Positions 1-6,817 of a DNA stretch of 23,670 nucleotides are shown here, piece by piece. The stretch lies in NCBI GenBank assembly GCA_964458575.1, contig CAYWMD010000083.1, positions 1 through 23,670 on the forward strand. Direction: 5' to 3'. Under the pieces are notes generated by a model. It was not told the origin of the DNA and ran no database searches. It saw only the letters and a program-made list of their open reading frames with translations. The translations under genes and the position numbers were made by a program. The DNA comes from CAYWMD01 sp964458575 (GTDB taxonomy: Bacteria > Verrucomicrobiota > Verrucomicrobiia > Limisphaerales > JADLHS01). How positions within the stretch are numbered: the first letter of the stretch is position 1; every line of letters starts with the position of its first letter.

Positions 1-46
1 GTGGGGGTGGGCCTCCGTAGGGCCTCCGGTGGCTGCTGGTGACGTT

Positions 47-565
47 TCATTGTGCATCCTTTGGTTTGTGGTGGCTGGCGTGTCCGCGTTGAGCCTGGGC
101 GAATGTGGCGCGTGTGGACTCACGGCGTGACCGTCGCACGTGGATCCCAAACCTATCGGAGAACTGAAGCGCGGCGTTGCTCACGGCGGCCTTCGTGAGT
201 CCAAGCAAGCGGCCAATGGTTTGATAGCTTTGATTGTCCAAAAGCTCGGGGCGCAAAGCTGCGACCATGCTTACGAATTTCGTAAAGGCTATTCGCACCT
301 CTCGGCGCGTGGAAAATCCCTGCTCGAAAATATGCGCGAACACTTCCCGCAAAGTATCGGCCCGGTCCGGGATTGGACTGGCTTCCTCAATTGCGGCCAC
401 AAGCGGATTGCCTCTGTCCACCGCGTCGTAATCAAACTCGGTTGTCGGCTCGAACGCATGGTCTTGGCTGTTCCAGCGAACACCCTCGCCTTGGTGCATG
501 TCGGGGATATTGTGCTCGTCGTGGTTCATGGCTTTTGCGGCGGCATCGCTTGGAACGTGGTTCAC
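47..565 (-). CDS. HTH DNA-binding protein of integrated element
   Basis: Predicted 172-aa protein. I do not recognise the family. The C-terminal half contains a clear helix-turn-helix pattern, about residues 114-134 (YQTIGRLLGLTKAAVSN), followed by a basic stretch (VRRSRRES, about 143-150) and a histidine- and lysine-rich tail. The N-terminal 60 residues are acidic and probably disordered. It is the last visible gene of a minus-strand operon. Its GTG start overlaps the stop of the 364-aa gene as GTGA (562-565), and an AGGAGG lies about 9 nt upstream, so the two are probably translationally coupled. A regulatory or element-maintenance role is an inference from the HTH and the context. The chosen start rests on the ribosome binding site; an internal ATG at residue 13 is possible. 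Confidence 0.7.
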   Translation of the reverse strand: MNHVPSDAAAKAMNHDEHNIPDMHQGEGVRWNSQDHAFEPTTEFDYDAVDRGNPLVAAIEEASPIPDRADTLREVFAHIFEQGFSTRREVRIAFTKFVSMVAALRPELLDNQSYQTIGRLLGLTKAAVSNAALQFSDRFGIHVRRSRRESTRATFAQAQRGHASHHKPKDAQ

Positions 566-1656
566 GCCTCAAGTCCTCCTGGCCGGGCTGGTGCCGCGAC
601 TGACGCTCGAAGCTGCTCAAAGAAGCTTTTGATATCGGCTTCACTCTTGATAACGGTCTCTTGTCTTTCCGTTTTTTGAGGAGAGGCAACGCCAGCATTG
701 CGAGCAGCATTCTCTGTAGCATTAAGAGCAGCATTAAGAGCAGCATTATGTGGGGACGAGGTGGGGACTTGGTGCGGAACAGGTGGGGACGAGGTGGGGA
801 CTTCTCTATTATGTGCGGAACTTGTATTATGTGGGGACACTTCCTTTTCTCCCCCACATAATAGGGCGCCTTGTTTGGCTCTGCGGATACGTTCACCAAG
901 TTCAACGAGCTTTGGGTTTGTGGCGTTCCGTTCGGCGAGATTCAAAAGGGCGGTTGCTATTTCCTCGGCTGACAGCTTTTTGCTGTAATAGGTGAGGGCA
1001 CCTCGGCCTGGCGTGAAGCGGTTCAGCAAAGCGGACTTTACCAGATTGGTCAACAGCGTGGGGATTTGGTCTCGGGTCGGAATGGTTGGTTGCGGGTCAT
1101 CACGTTCGGCGATAAGCGCACGTCCCTGGTCGTGCAGATTGCCGGCCTTGTCGAAAAGCAAACTGCCGCTTGAATAGCCGAGCATCCCGGCGCGCACTCG
1201 TGGTCGCGTCACGATGGCGAACGGCTTTGAGCCGATGATGGCGTTTGCGGCGCATAAGGCGGTGAAGCGGAGATAGGTTTTCTCGGAACCGTCTCGGGCC
1301 TCAAACACCATGTTTTTTGGAACGCGAGTCCAAGGGATGGTCAATCCTTTGGATTTCCACCGGTCCAAAAACGACTCTGCGGTTTTGTAGTTCTTAAACG
1401 AATATCTCGCGCTATTGATTTTGATTCCGCAATATTCGGCCCCGAGCACCAGCGCATGAACCTGTTCCTGGCTAAGTCCACTGGCGCAGGGAACGTCGGC
1501 GTCTGCGAGTTGATGTTCAACCTCGGTGCTCGAAGGTTTTTTCATCTCGTGCAAACCGGTTGAAATGAAGGCGTAGCTGATGGCGATGTCGAGACGGTCA
1601 AATTGATTCGTGCCATAGGCGAGCAGCGGGAGCGGGAATTGGAGCGTGTCGCTCAT
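562..1656 (-). CDS. Unknown 364-aa element protein with low-complexity C-terminus
   Basis: I do not recognise this protein. The start is placed at the ATG at 1656 because AGGAGG (1662-1667) lies 5 nt upstream; the longer TTG start at 1671 would put that site inside the gene. Residues about 1-255 look globular, with no motif I can name. After that the sequence becomes low-complexity: VPTSSPPVPHQVPTSSP followed by NAALNAALNATENAARNA. This part is encoded by short DNA repeats (719-863). Its 5' end overlaps the stop of the 49-aa gene as ATGA, and its 3' end overlaps the next gene as GTGA. Position in an integrase-linked operon together with iteron-like repeats would fit a replication or mobilisation role, but no catalytic motif supports that directly. 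Confidence 0.7.
   Translation of the reverse strand: MSDTLQFPLPLLAYGTNQFDRLDIAISYAFISTGLHEMKKPSSTEVEHQLADADVPCASGLSQEQVHALVLGAEYCGIKINSARYSFKNYKTAESFLDRWKSKGLTIPWTRVPKNMVFEARDGSEKTYLRFTALCAANAIIGSKPFAIVTRPRVRAGMLGYSSGSLLFDKAGNLHDQGRALIAERDDPQPTIPTRDQIPTLLTNLVKSALLNRFTPGRGALTYYSKKLSAEEIATALLNLAERNATNPKLVELGERIRRAKQGALLCGGEKEVSPHNTSSAHNREVPTSSPPVPHQVPTSSPHNAALNAALNATENAARNAGVASPQKTERQETVIKSEADIKSFFEQLRASVAAPARPGGLEA
719..863. repeat. Iteron-like repeat cluster inside the 364-aa gene
   Basis: The core TATTATGTGGGG or a near variant occurs at 745-756 (weaker at its first base), 807-818 (one mismatch, C for G), and 825-836, and in inverted orientation at 852-863. The last two form a 12-bp perfect inverted repeat. 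A 21-bp block is repeated exactly at 750-770 and 783-803, and a 12-bp period (GCATTAAGAGCA) runs through about 719-745. In protein these become the VPTSSP and NAAL tracts. Directly repeated and inverted cores resemble replication-initiator binding sites, but simple repeat expansion inside a disordered protein region is an equal explanation. Confidence 0.6.
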
Positions 1657-1802
1657 GCGGCCCTCCTGCAAACCACTCCGCCGGCGTGTTCTGAGACTGA
1701 ATCAACGTTTGACTTCACCGCACCAGTGGCGGGATTCGCTGGCCTGCCGTTCTTCTCTCCCGCTCCGGGTTCGTCCCCGGGGCGGTTTTTTAATTCGGTC
1801 AT
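1653..1802 (-). CDS. Small 49-aa protein in element operon
   Basis: Predicted 49-aa protein beginning MTELKNRPGDEPGAGEKNGR and ending CRRAA. It is unrecognised, hydrophilic and rich in Gly, Pro and Asn, with no membrane segment. The case for a real gene is its signals. A GAGGAGG ribosome binding site lies 5 nt before its ATG at 1802, overlapping the stop codon of the excisionase-like gene. Its TGA stop (1653-1655) overlaps the next ATG as ATGA. Its last codons also contain the AGGAGG used by that next gene. This is the arrangement of a translationally coupled operon. It could be a small regulator or only a leader that couples translation. Confidence 0.65.
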   Translation of the reverse strand: MTELKNRPGDEPGAGEKNGRPANPATGAVKSNVDSVSEHAGGVVCRRAA

Positions 1803-1811
1803 AGAACCTCC

Positions 1812-2075
1812 TCAGATTTTGTGGCGGCGGTTGAATGACGCCAAAACGGTTTGCTTGTGAAAACGAAAAACCCTTTCGTTTAGTTGGATGGCCGGTATGC
1901 GGCCTGCGTGGACGGCCTCAAACAGCGCCCGCTTGCTGATTTGTAGCAAGCTGGCCATTTGGGGCGGCTTTAGGATTTCGTCTCCCGCTGGCTGGCCTTG
2001 GATATTCTCGCGGCGAGCAAGCGGCGTTTCCGCTCCCGTGGGGGCGGCCTGTTGAATCTGCGTATTTGCGCTCAT
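1812..2075 (-). CDS. Excisionase-like HTH protein (MerR/Xis type)
   Basis: Small DNA-binding protein (87 aa from the ATG at 2075; TTG at 2090 and GTG at 2078 are alternatives, none with a clear ribosome binding site). Residues about 36-83 carry the pattern of the MerR-like helix-turn-helix seen in excisionases: LKPPQMASLLQISKRALFEA, then AGRIPAIQLNERVFRFHKQTV, where the RIPA...R.W/F part is the wing. Xis proteins bind att-site DNA and steer the integrase toward excision. The gene lies near the integrase, on the same strand, and opens the four-gene operon. A DNA motif at its start (2077-2093) also occurs at the integrase promoter. It might instead be a repressor of the operon. Confidence 0.75.
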   Translation of the reverse strand: MSANTQIQQAAPTGAETPLARRENIQGQPAGDEILKPPQMASLLQISKRALFEAVHAGRIPAIQLNERVFRFHKQTVLASFNRRHKI

Positions 2076-2076
2076 C

Positions 2077-2093
2077 ACTAGTTGCGTCAAGTC
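2077..2093. promoter_or_regulatory. Motif shared with the integrase promoter (copy B)
   Basis: ACTAGTT (2077-2083) followed after 3 nt by TCAAGTC (2087-2093). The same two blocks occur with no spacer at 3593-3606, beside the -35 of the integrase. This copy covers the start of the excisionase-like gene. It could be an Int arm-type site, a Xis site or a repressor site; which one is not shown by sequence. Confidence 0.35.
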
Positions 2094-2115
2094 AACTTTA
2101 GTGGGCGCAATCGTA

Positions 2116-2128
2116 TCACGAATCGTGA
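2116..2128. promoter_or_regulatory. Palindromic candidate operator
   Basis: TCACGA-A-TCGTGA is a perfect 6-bp palindrome with one central base, located about 40 bp upstream of the excisionase-like gene, where an operon repressor would bind. No convincing -35/-10 pair was found around it. Confidence 0.35.
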
Positions 2129-2219
2129 CTTCTCAGGGTGGGAGCGTTAGAAAGCCCCTAATAAATCAGGGTTTTTTTGCTGTAAATTTTCCTCGGGAAA
2201 AATGAGAAAATTGTTCAAT

Positions 2220-2435
2220 TCACCCTTGGCGAGGGCTTTGCGCTTCGGCAGATTCGCGTTTGGTAATGCCAAGCTCGGCAAGGGTTGGAGCGGTATCGTC
2301 CAAGAGTGGTAACGTCTTGTTACCGGTCTTGCCTGGCTTCGCCCCCTTGTTTCGTTCCGTCTCAATGAGCATCTGGCCCATCTTGCGCTCGGCCTCCAAT
2401 GCGTAGGATCGTGCCCGGGGATTGGTTTCCTTAGT
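2220..2435 (-). pseudogene. Remnant of a phage/element 'ERKMG...TLAELGITKRES' family protein
   Basis: One minus-strand frame reads RSYALEAERKMGQMLIETER, then a Gly/Lys-rich linker, then PTLAELGITKRESAEAQ and a TGA at 2220-2222. From memory, this is the central part of a family common in phages and integrated elements, in which an 'AERK/RxGExLxxxER' helix is followed by 'PTLxDLGIxKxxSxxxQ'. No plausible start precedes it: the frame runs back into the integrase 3' end, which uses another frame. The usual C-terminal part is missing. I therefore call it a truncated relic, not an active gene. The rest of 2091-2445 shows only the operator candidate and no other gene. Confidence 0.5.
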
Positions 2436-2445
2436 CGGTCGGCAA

Positions 2446-3558
2446 TCACTTCTTGGCGACGGCCTCCGGGGTCAAAGCCCAAAAGCGTTTAGCGTCAGCA
2501 TCGGAGACGGGGCGCTTGTAGTGCTTTCGGAGCATGGTTTCACTGTTGCCAAGTTCAAGCGCAACTGCTCCGTAGCTTTTCACATCGGCAATCCAGTTTG
2601 AGGCCGCGGTATGCCTGAGAACGTCTTTTTTCCAGACTGGCCACTTAAGGACTTCACGCAACTTGCGGATTGCTCGGCGCCGGACTGCCGGGGTCAGTGG
2701 CAAATCGCCTCCGCGTTTCAGCCATGCGACGGCGACGGGTTTCAAGTGGACGGTGCGTTCGTTCCGGACTTTCGAGACGGATGCATCAATCAGGACTGTG
2801 CCGGCTTTCTTGTCCACCTTGTCCCAGGTGATTTTCTCGGCTTCCTCGGGCCTGAGTCCACCGAATAACGTCAGCGCAAGCCATGCTTGGAAGTGCGGCA
2901 ACTTGGCCTTGGTGAACTTCAGAATCTTGCGCGTCTCGTCCAGCGTCAGGATTTCCGGCGGGCGGTCTTCGATGGTGGGCCGTTCAAGCCGCTTGCACGG
3001 GTTCTCGCTCACCCATCCCTTGCGCAACGCAAACGAGAATAGAGTCGTCAGGCGGTTTATGGCGGTGGTCTGCGACGAAAGCGCCTTTTGCCTGAGCACG
3101 AAAGATTCAAGCTCGTGGTGGTCAATGGCGGCGATGGGTCGCGCCTCCATGCCCTTGGCCCATGCCTTTAGGTATTGCTCTAGGCTGGCGATGTAGGCCG
3201 GGCGCTTGTTCAACTGCGTCTTGCTTTGGATGAGGTCCGCGATTGCCTCGCCAAGTTTCTTGCCGTTGGTCGGTGCCGGTGCCGCGGTCGGTCCCTGCAG
3301 GTATGCTTCCCAAACTTCCCGGACTGTCAGGCCGCGTGATTGAATCTCGCGCATCACTTCCATGAGGTCGAGGCGAAGGGCGGGTTGCAATCCAAGCCAT
3401 GCCCGGCCAAGCTCGCGGGCTGCTTTCGTTCCGGAGCGATACGCTGCGGTCGCGCTGTCCAGGTCCGCGAAATACTCACGGCGGCGCTTGCCGTCACGGA
3501 CGCCATAATCCACGCACCATCCCATCGTGCCGTTTATCTTTGCCGTTCGAATCTTCAT
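2446..3558 (-). CDS. Tyrosine recombinase/integrase
   Basis: 370-aa site-specific recombinase that would integrate and excise the element at the adjacent tRNA-Val gene. The N-terminal arm and SAM-like core-binding region cover roughly residues 1-190, ending in INRLTTLFSFALRKGWVSENP, a typical phrase before the catalytic domain. Catalytic parts are visible: Arg in LFGGLRPEEAEKI, Lys in SKVRNERTVHL, the second Arg in DVLRHTAASNW, and the Tyr nucleophile in LRKHYKR near the C-terminus. The two usual His positions are replaced: HxxR reads DVLR, and the LGH box reads LGN. This LGNSxxxxxxHY variant is, to my knowledge, common in Verrucomicrobia integrases, so it is probably active. It lies 149 bp from the tRNA and reads away from it, the normal arrangement at an attachment end. 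Confidence 0.93.
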   Translation of the reverse strand: MKIRTAKINGTMGWCVDYGVRDGKRRREYFADLDSATAAYRSGTKAARELGRAWLGLQPALRLDLMEVMREIQSRGLTVREVWEAYLQGPTAAPAPTNGKKLGEAIADLIQSKTQLNKRPAYIASLEQYLKAWAKGMEARPIAAIDHHELESFVLRQKALSSQTTAINRLTTLFSFALRKGWVSENPCKRLERPTIEDRPPEILTLDETRKILKFTKAKLPHFQAWLALTLFGGLRPEEAEKITWDKVDKKAGTVLIDASVSKVRNERTVHLKPVAVAWLKRGGDLPLTPAVRRRAIRKLREVLKWPVWKKDVLRHTAASNWIADVKSYGAVALELGNSETMLRKHYKRPVSDADAKRFWALTPEAVAKK

Positions 3559-3566
3559 ATCGCCAC

Positions 3567-3593
3567 TTTATAGCCGTCTCAACTCGGTGTCAA
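3567..3593 (-). promoter_or_regulatory. Candidate integrase promoter
   Basis: On the minus strand TTGACA (3588-3593) and TATAAA (3567-3572) are separated by 15 nt, a slightly short spacer. The -10 box is 8 nt before the integrase ATG, so a transcript from it would be nearly leaderless. Confidence 0.4.
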
Positions 3594-3606
3594 CTAGTTT
3601 CAAGTC
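3593..3606. promoter_or_regulatory. Motif shared with the excisionase gene start (copy A)
   Basis: ACTAGTT (3593-3599) directly followed by TCAAGTC (3600-3606), overlapping the last base of the candidate -35 box of the integrase. The pair is repeated with a 3-nt spacer at 2077-2093. A protein bound here could block the integrase promoter, or this may be an integrase arm site between int and the tRNA attachment site. Confidence 0.35.
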
Positions 3607-3707
3607 GGTAACAAGTTGCGCGGATGGCGGAAGTGGCGGAAATCAGCAATGGCGCTTAAACATTGGGGAAAATGCGCTTTTTGTTGGGCTTTGGGTGGGG
3701 TTTTGAA

Positions 3708-3782
3708 TGGTGCGCGCTGCAGGATTTGAACCTGCGGCCCCTTCCGTGTGAAGGAAGTGCTCTTCCGCTGAGCTAAGCGCGC
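3708..3782 (-). tRNA. tRNA-Val (anticodon CAC)
   Basis: Complete cloverleaf on the minus strand. The 7-bp acceptor GCGCGCT pairs with AGCGCGC, the D arm is GCTC...GAGC, the anticodon stem is CTTCC/GGAAG with loop TTCACAC (anticodon CAC, reading GUG), and the T arm contains GGTTCAAATCC. CCA is encoded (3708-3710). Its 3' end faces the integrase, so this gene is the likely attachment site of the element to its left. The duplicated att copy was not found in the window and is expected before base 1. Confidence 0.95.
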
Positions 3783-4087
3783 GATGGTTGACAAACTCCC
3801 GAAGGCATTGCTCCTCCGGCTGTTTGTTCAAACGACGCGGGCAAAATGCTTTACCAGGGGCATGCGTTCAAGCCAAAAACCTTGGGACGGGAAATCCGGC
3901 TGATGGGAGGGGCTTGGTATCACCGGTTTCCAAGGGGGAAACTTTGCAGGCACGGGGCGTGATTCGCCCGTCCCCTCCAGCGATTTTCGTCGGCGGATTC
4001 ACTCCCCAAACCAAAGCTGGACCGCATTTGAATTGTAAAAGCCGATGGCGCTGGTAATCATTGGCCGACCATTTGCGATCCTGAATC
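3783..4087. other. Intergenic region with no recognisable gene
   Basis: About 305 bp between the divergent tRNA-Val and the bestrophin-like membrane gene. The open frames here have no domain-like sequence or credible start. It should hold the tRNA-Val promoter and the promoter of the next gene, but I see no strong box for either. Confidence 0.5.
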
Positions 4088-4870
4088 ATGATACTAGGCA
4101 ACCCGGTCAACTTTTCGATCTTCGCGGTCCTGCTCCTCGTGGGCATGTTCGCCGCGTTGGAAGTCGGGCGCCGGCTCGGCAAACGCCGGTTGGCGCGCGA
4201 CCCGGAAGGCGCTCGCACGGGTCTGGGCACGTTGGAGGGGGCCTTGTTCGGCCTGCTGGGTTTGCTGGTGGCTTTTACCTTCAACGGTGCGGCGTCACGC
4301 TTTGATTACCGTCGCGACTTGATCGTCCAGGAAGCCAACGCCGTGGGAACTGCCTGGTTGCGGTTGGACATGCTGCCCGAAGCCGCCCGTAACAAGTTGC
4401 GGGAGCAAGTTCGGAATTATCTGGACGCCCGTCTGGAGATTTACCGCAAACTGCCCGACTTGGTCGCCGCCCGGGTCGCGCTGGAAAAATCCAATCAGTT
4501 GCAGGCGGAGATCTGGAAGAATGCGACCGCCGCGTGTCATACCGATGAAGCGCGTGGCTTCGCGGTTTTGATTTTGCCGGCGTTGAACGAAATGTTCGAC
4601 ATCACCACGACCCGCACCGCAGCGGCTCAACTCCATCCGCCGGCCATCATTTTTGCCATGCTGCTCGTGCTAAGTTTGATTTGCTCGCTGCTGGCAGGTT
4701 ACGGCATGGCGTCCGCCAAGGAGCGTAGCTGGACTCACATGATCGGTTTCGCGGTGATCACCGCCTTGGTGGTCTATGTCATTCTGGACCTGGAATTCCC
4801 GCGCTTGGGATTCATCCGGCTGGATGACGCCGACCGGCCGCTCATTGAATTGCGCGAAAGCATGAATTAG
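4088..4870 (+). CDS. Bestrophin-like (DUF4239-type) membrane protein
   Basis: 260-aa inner-membrane protein of unknown function. Hydrophobic segments are at about residues 9-25, 47-68, 184-208 and 215-238, which gives two pairs separated by a helical soluble region of about 115 residues. The stretch GTLEGALFGLLGLLVAFTF, followed by RFDYRRDLIVQEANAVGTAW and LPEAARNKLREQVRNYLDAR, matches my memory of bacterial 'bestrophin-like' DUF4239 proteins. No substrate is known for these. The ATG at 4088 has no clear ribosome binding site, like most core genes here. A second small membrane-protein gene follows after 72 bp on the same strand, so they may be co-transcribed. Confidence 0.7.
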   Translation: MILGNPVNFSIFAVLLLVGMFAALEVGRRLGKRRLARDPEGARTGLGTLEGALFGLLGLLVAFTFNGAASRFDYRRDLIVQEANAVGTAWLRLDMLPEAARNKLREQVRNYLDARLEIYRKLPDLVAARVALEKSNQLQAEIWKNATAACHTDEARGFAVLILPALNEMFDITTTRTAAAQLHPPAIIFAMLLVLSLICSLLAGYGMASAKERSWTHMIGFAVITALVVYVILDLEFPRLGFIRLDDADRPLIELRESMN

Positions 4871-4942
4871 CCGCTCCGCCGTTCCCAACGCAACGATGCC
4901 CAACCCAGTCCAAACCCAACACTGACCAACCTCATCCTCATC

Positions 4943-5479
4943 ATGAACTCGAACCACTCACGAATTTTGTCAGCATCATTCATCGGACATGCCGCCACGT
5001 TGCTGGCCTTGCTGGCGTGCCTCGCCGCCCGCCCGCTCCTCGCCACCGATGAACCCAAGCTGGGCGAAAAGGCCAAGGAAGCCATGCGCGAAACTTCCGC
5101 AGCCATCGCCGAAGCCGAGAATGCAGCCGCCAGCCAGGCGAAGGACCTGTGGCAACGTGTGGACGCCGCCCGCCTCAAAAATCGCACGACCGATGAACTC
5201 GCGGCCTGGATCATCATGGGGGTTCTGGTTGGTGGAGTCGCCGGCACGATGACCAACCTCCGATCCAGCGGTGCCGGCAGGTTTGGCCGGTTGCTGTTGG
5301 GACTGGCCGGAGCGTGCCTCGGCGGCATCATCGTGCACGTGGGTCGGTTCGACTTTAACTGGGGTTTCGTCGTGATCCGCTACGAAGAGTTGTTCTTTTC
5401 ATTCCTGGGCGCAGTGTTCCTCATTGTGGCGGGCAAACTTCTGCGCTCGCGCATGAAGAAGAAAGAGCCGGTGAAATGA
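4943..5479 (+). CDS. Exported small membrane protein, YeaQ/GlsB-like membrane half
   Basis: 178-aa protein. It begins with a probable signal peptide (residues about 1-35, hydrophobic TLLALLACLAARPLLA, possible cleavage after LLA). A charged Ala/Glu/Lys-rich helix follows (about 37-80), then three hydrophobic segments at about 87-106, 113-133 and 150-168. The phrase IIMGVLVGGVAGTMTNL...GLAGACLGGII has the Gly-rich form of the YeaQ/YmgE/GlsB transglycosylase-associated membrane family, which is small and stress-linked. That resemblance covers only the middle third and is tentative. The C-terminus is basic (RSRMKKKEPVK), consistent with a cytoplasmic end. It probably shares a transcript with the upstream bestrophin-like gene. 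Confidence 0.6.
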   Translation: MNSNHSRILSASFIGHAATLLALLACLAARPLLATDEPKLGEKAKEAMRETSAAIAEAENAAASQAKDLWQRVDAARLKNRTTDELAAWIIMGVLVGGVAGTMTNLRSSGAGRFGRLLLGLAGACLGGIIVHVGRFDFNWGFVVIRYEELFFSFLGAVFLIVAGKLLRSRMKKKEPVK

Positions 5480-5565
5480 AACGGGCTGGCGGAAACGTTG
5501 CCCGTGAGAACGACTGGCCCTTGGTAGGGCTGACTTCAGGGCATTGAAGTTGCCTGTCCAGAATC

Positions 5566-5592
5566 AAAGCCGTAGCCACCCGAAGGCTTTTT
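5566..5592 (+). terminator. Candidate intrinsic terminator
   Basis: AAAGCC (5566-5571) pairs with GGCTTT (5585-5590) across a 13-nt loop, followed by further T residues (five in a row at 5588-5592). It lies about 90 bp after the second membrane-protein gene. The stem is short, so this is a weak call. Confidence 0.35.
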
Positions 5593-5646
5593 ATCCGAGG
5601 TTTCGCGGCTTTTTTCTGAGTTGTCCCCGCGAGCCGGCGCGGAGTT

Positions 5647-5935
5647 TCATTCAAGTCCCGTCAGTTCCAGAACCCACGCGTTCCGGCACGGCAGTTCGTC
5701 CGGCCCCAATGCCGGCAATTCAATTTCCAGTCCTCGCTCCCTCTTCTGCCAACGCAGGCGTGGCCCATGGCCCAGCAGCCGCACCTCCGTCAAGCCGGGG
5801 ATTGATGGATTCGACCATCGGACCTTCATGCGCTGTCCGCCAGGGTGTGGTGCCAAAGATCGCTGCGCCGATCCAACGACTCCCAGCCCTCTTCGGGTGC
5901 GGACGTGCCCATCGTTGGCCTGACAAGCAGCCCGC
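5647..5935 (-). pseudogene. Decayed C-terminal relic of GH29 alpha-L-fucosidase
   Basis: Three minus-strand frames in turn give pieces of the end of a GH29 alpha-L-fucosidase. PTMGTSAPEEGWESLD (5871-5918) matches the family 'NVGPTADGTIPxEExxxL' region. RWIGAAIFGTTPW plus EGP (5840-5878 and just after) matches 'GRWxxxNGEAIYGTRPW...GEGP'. PSIPGLTEVRLLGHGPRLRW and a tail ending at TGA 5647 (frame from 5829) match the C-terminal beta-sandwich. At least two frameshifts are needed, the roughly 40 residues usually present between the second and third pieces are missing, and no catalytic N-terminal domain is present. It is therefore a nonfunctional remnant. Family matches are from memory. The surrounding 5480-6214 holds no other gene that I can support. 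Confidence 0.6.
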
Positions 5936-6214
5936 ACCGCAGGTTTTCAAAAACTCAGCTCTCGTTATGATTCAACCCGGACCTCGACACCGCAAACCAT
6001 GCCAGGCATGCTTCCGATCTCGCCCTGCCAGTTTTGGGACACGTCCAACCGTGGACATGGCCCTTTTCCTCCGAATCCGGAGCGGGTTTATCGCCGCAAA
6101 CTCAAGCCAAGGTGGTCGCGTCGCTGGCACAAGCGGTGCTGAAAGCGGCCTGTGCGCAAGCCGCCACACAAATACCTCGATGCCAAGGTCGAGGCGACAG
6201 AATCCGGCGCGACC

Positions 6215-6793
6215 ATGAAGTCACGAATTTCAGGCCAGGGGTCGGCGTCACCCCGCACAACTTGGGGTCGGCCGTCAGTGTTCATTGCCGCGTTGATTGG
6301 CGCTTGCGCGTTGTTCCTGGCGCGCGAACCGAACCTTCCGCCCCCGGCTCCGCAGCCAGTCATCAGTCACATCCACGAAGCGACAACGGCAAAGACGCCC
6401 GAGCCGGCCCCAACGCCCGCGCTGGCGACCACGCCGGAACCACCCGCCGAACCGGAACCACCAACAACCCTGCCGGCGGTTGTCTCCGATCACGTTGAAG
6501 CGGCTGCCCTGCCCGAATCAGCGCCAGCAACTCCGTCCGTAATTTCGCAACCAGTCGGGGCCGAGGATGGCGACCGGTTCGTTCGTTTTCTGGATGAGCC
6601 GCCCGAGACCGAAGCGAAATTCCTGTTCTTTCACGCCGACCCGACGGGCGCCGACCGGAGCATTGCCGTGGGCAAACTGCGCGGGGGTTATGGACAAATC
6701 TTCCGGGATGATTCCCTTGTGGTCCGCACCAGCAACGGCACCGCCTGGGAGGAGCCGAGCTGGCTTTACGTGAAGGCGACGTTCCGATTTTGA
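6215..6793 (+). CDS. Membrane-anchored Pro-rich protein of unknown function
   Basis: 192 aa from the ATG at 6215; an in-frame ATG at 6152 is possible but adds an unlikely 21-residue leader. A single hydrophobic segment (about residues 20-36, PSVFIAALIGACALFLA) is followed by a long Pro/Ala/Glu/Thr-rich stretch (about 38-110), typical of a periplasm-spanning linker. A compact C-terminal part (DRFVRFLDEPPETEAKFLFF ... GKLRGGYGQIFRDD) follows and ends FRF. I recognise no domain. The gene converges on nadB with a gap of only 24 bp. Confidence 0.5.
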   Translation: MKSRISGQGSASPRTTWGRPSVFIAALIGACALFLAREPNLPPPAPQPVISHIHEATTAKTPEPAPTPALATTPEPPAEPEPPTTLPAVVSDHVEAAALPESAPATPSVISQPVGAEDGDRFVRFLDEPPETEAKFLFFHADPTGADRSIAVGKLRGGYGQIFRDDSLVVRTSNGTAWEEPSWLYVKATFRF

Positions 6794-6817
6794 TCCGGGA
6801 CTCGGCGCCGCCGGACT

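Noticed and set aside
2158..2175. CCCT...AGGG followed by seven T on the plus strand, terminator-like
   Set aside because: Only a 4-bp stem, and no plus-strand gene leads into it.
3788..4057. 89-codon frame after tRNA-Val
   Set aside because: No ribosome binding site, no recognisable sequence, and it overlaps expected promoter space.
5999..6142. 47-aa plus-strand frame separated by one TGA from the frame of the 6215 gene
   Set aside because: I considered a TGA-interrupted gene or selenocysteine; no insertion element or family match supports it.
5544..6218. 224-codon plus-strand frame
   Set aside because: Composition is Pro/Ser/Arg-rich with no domain or clear start, and the minus strand holds the fucosidase relic.
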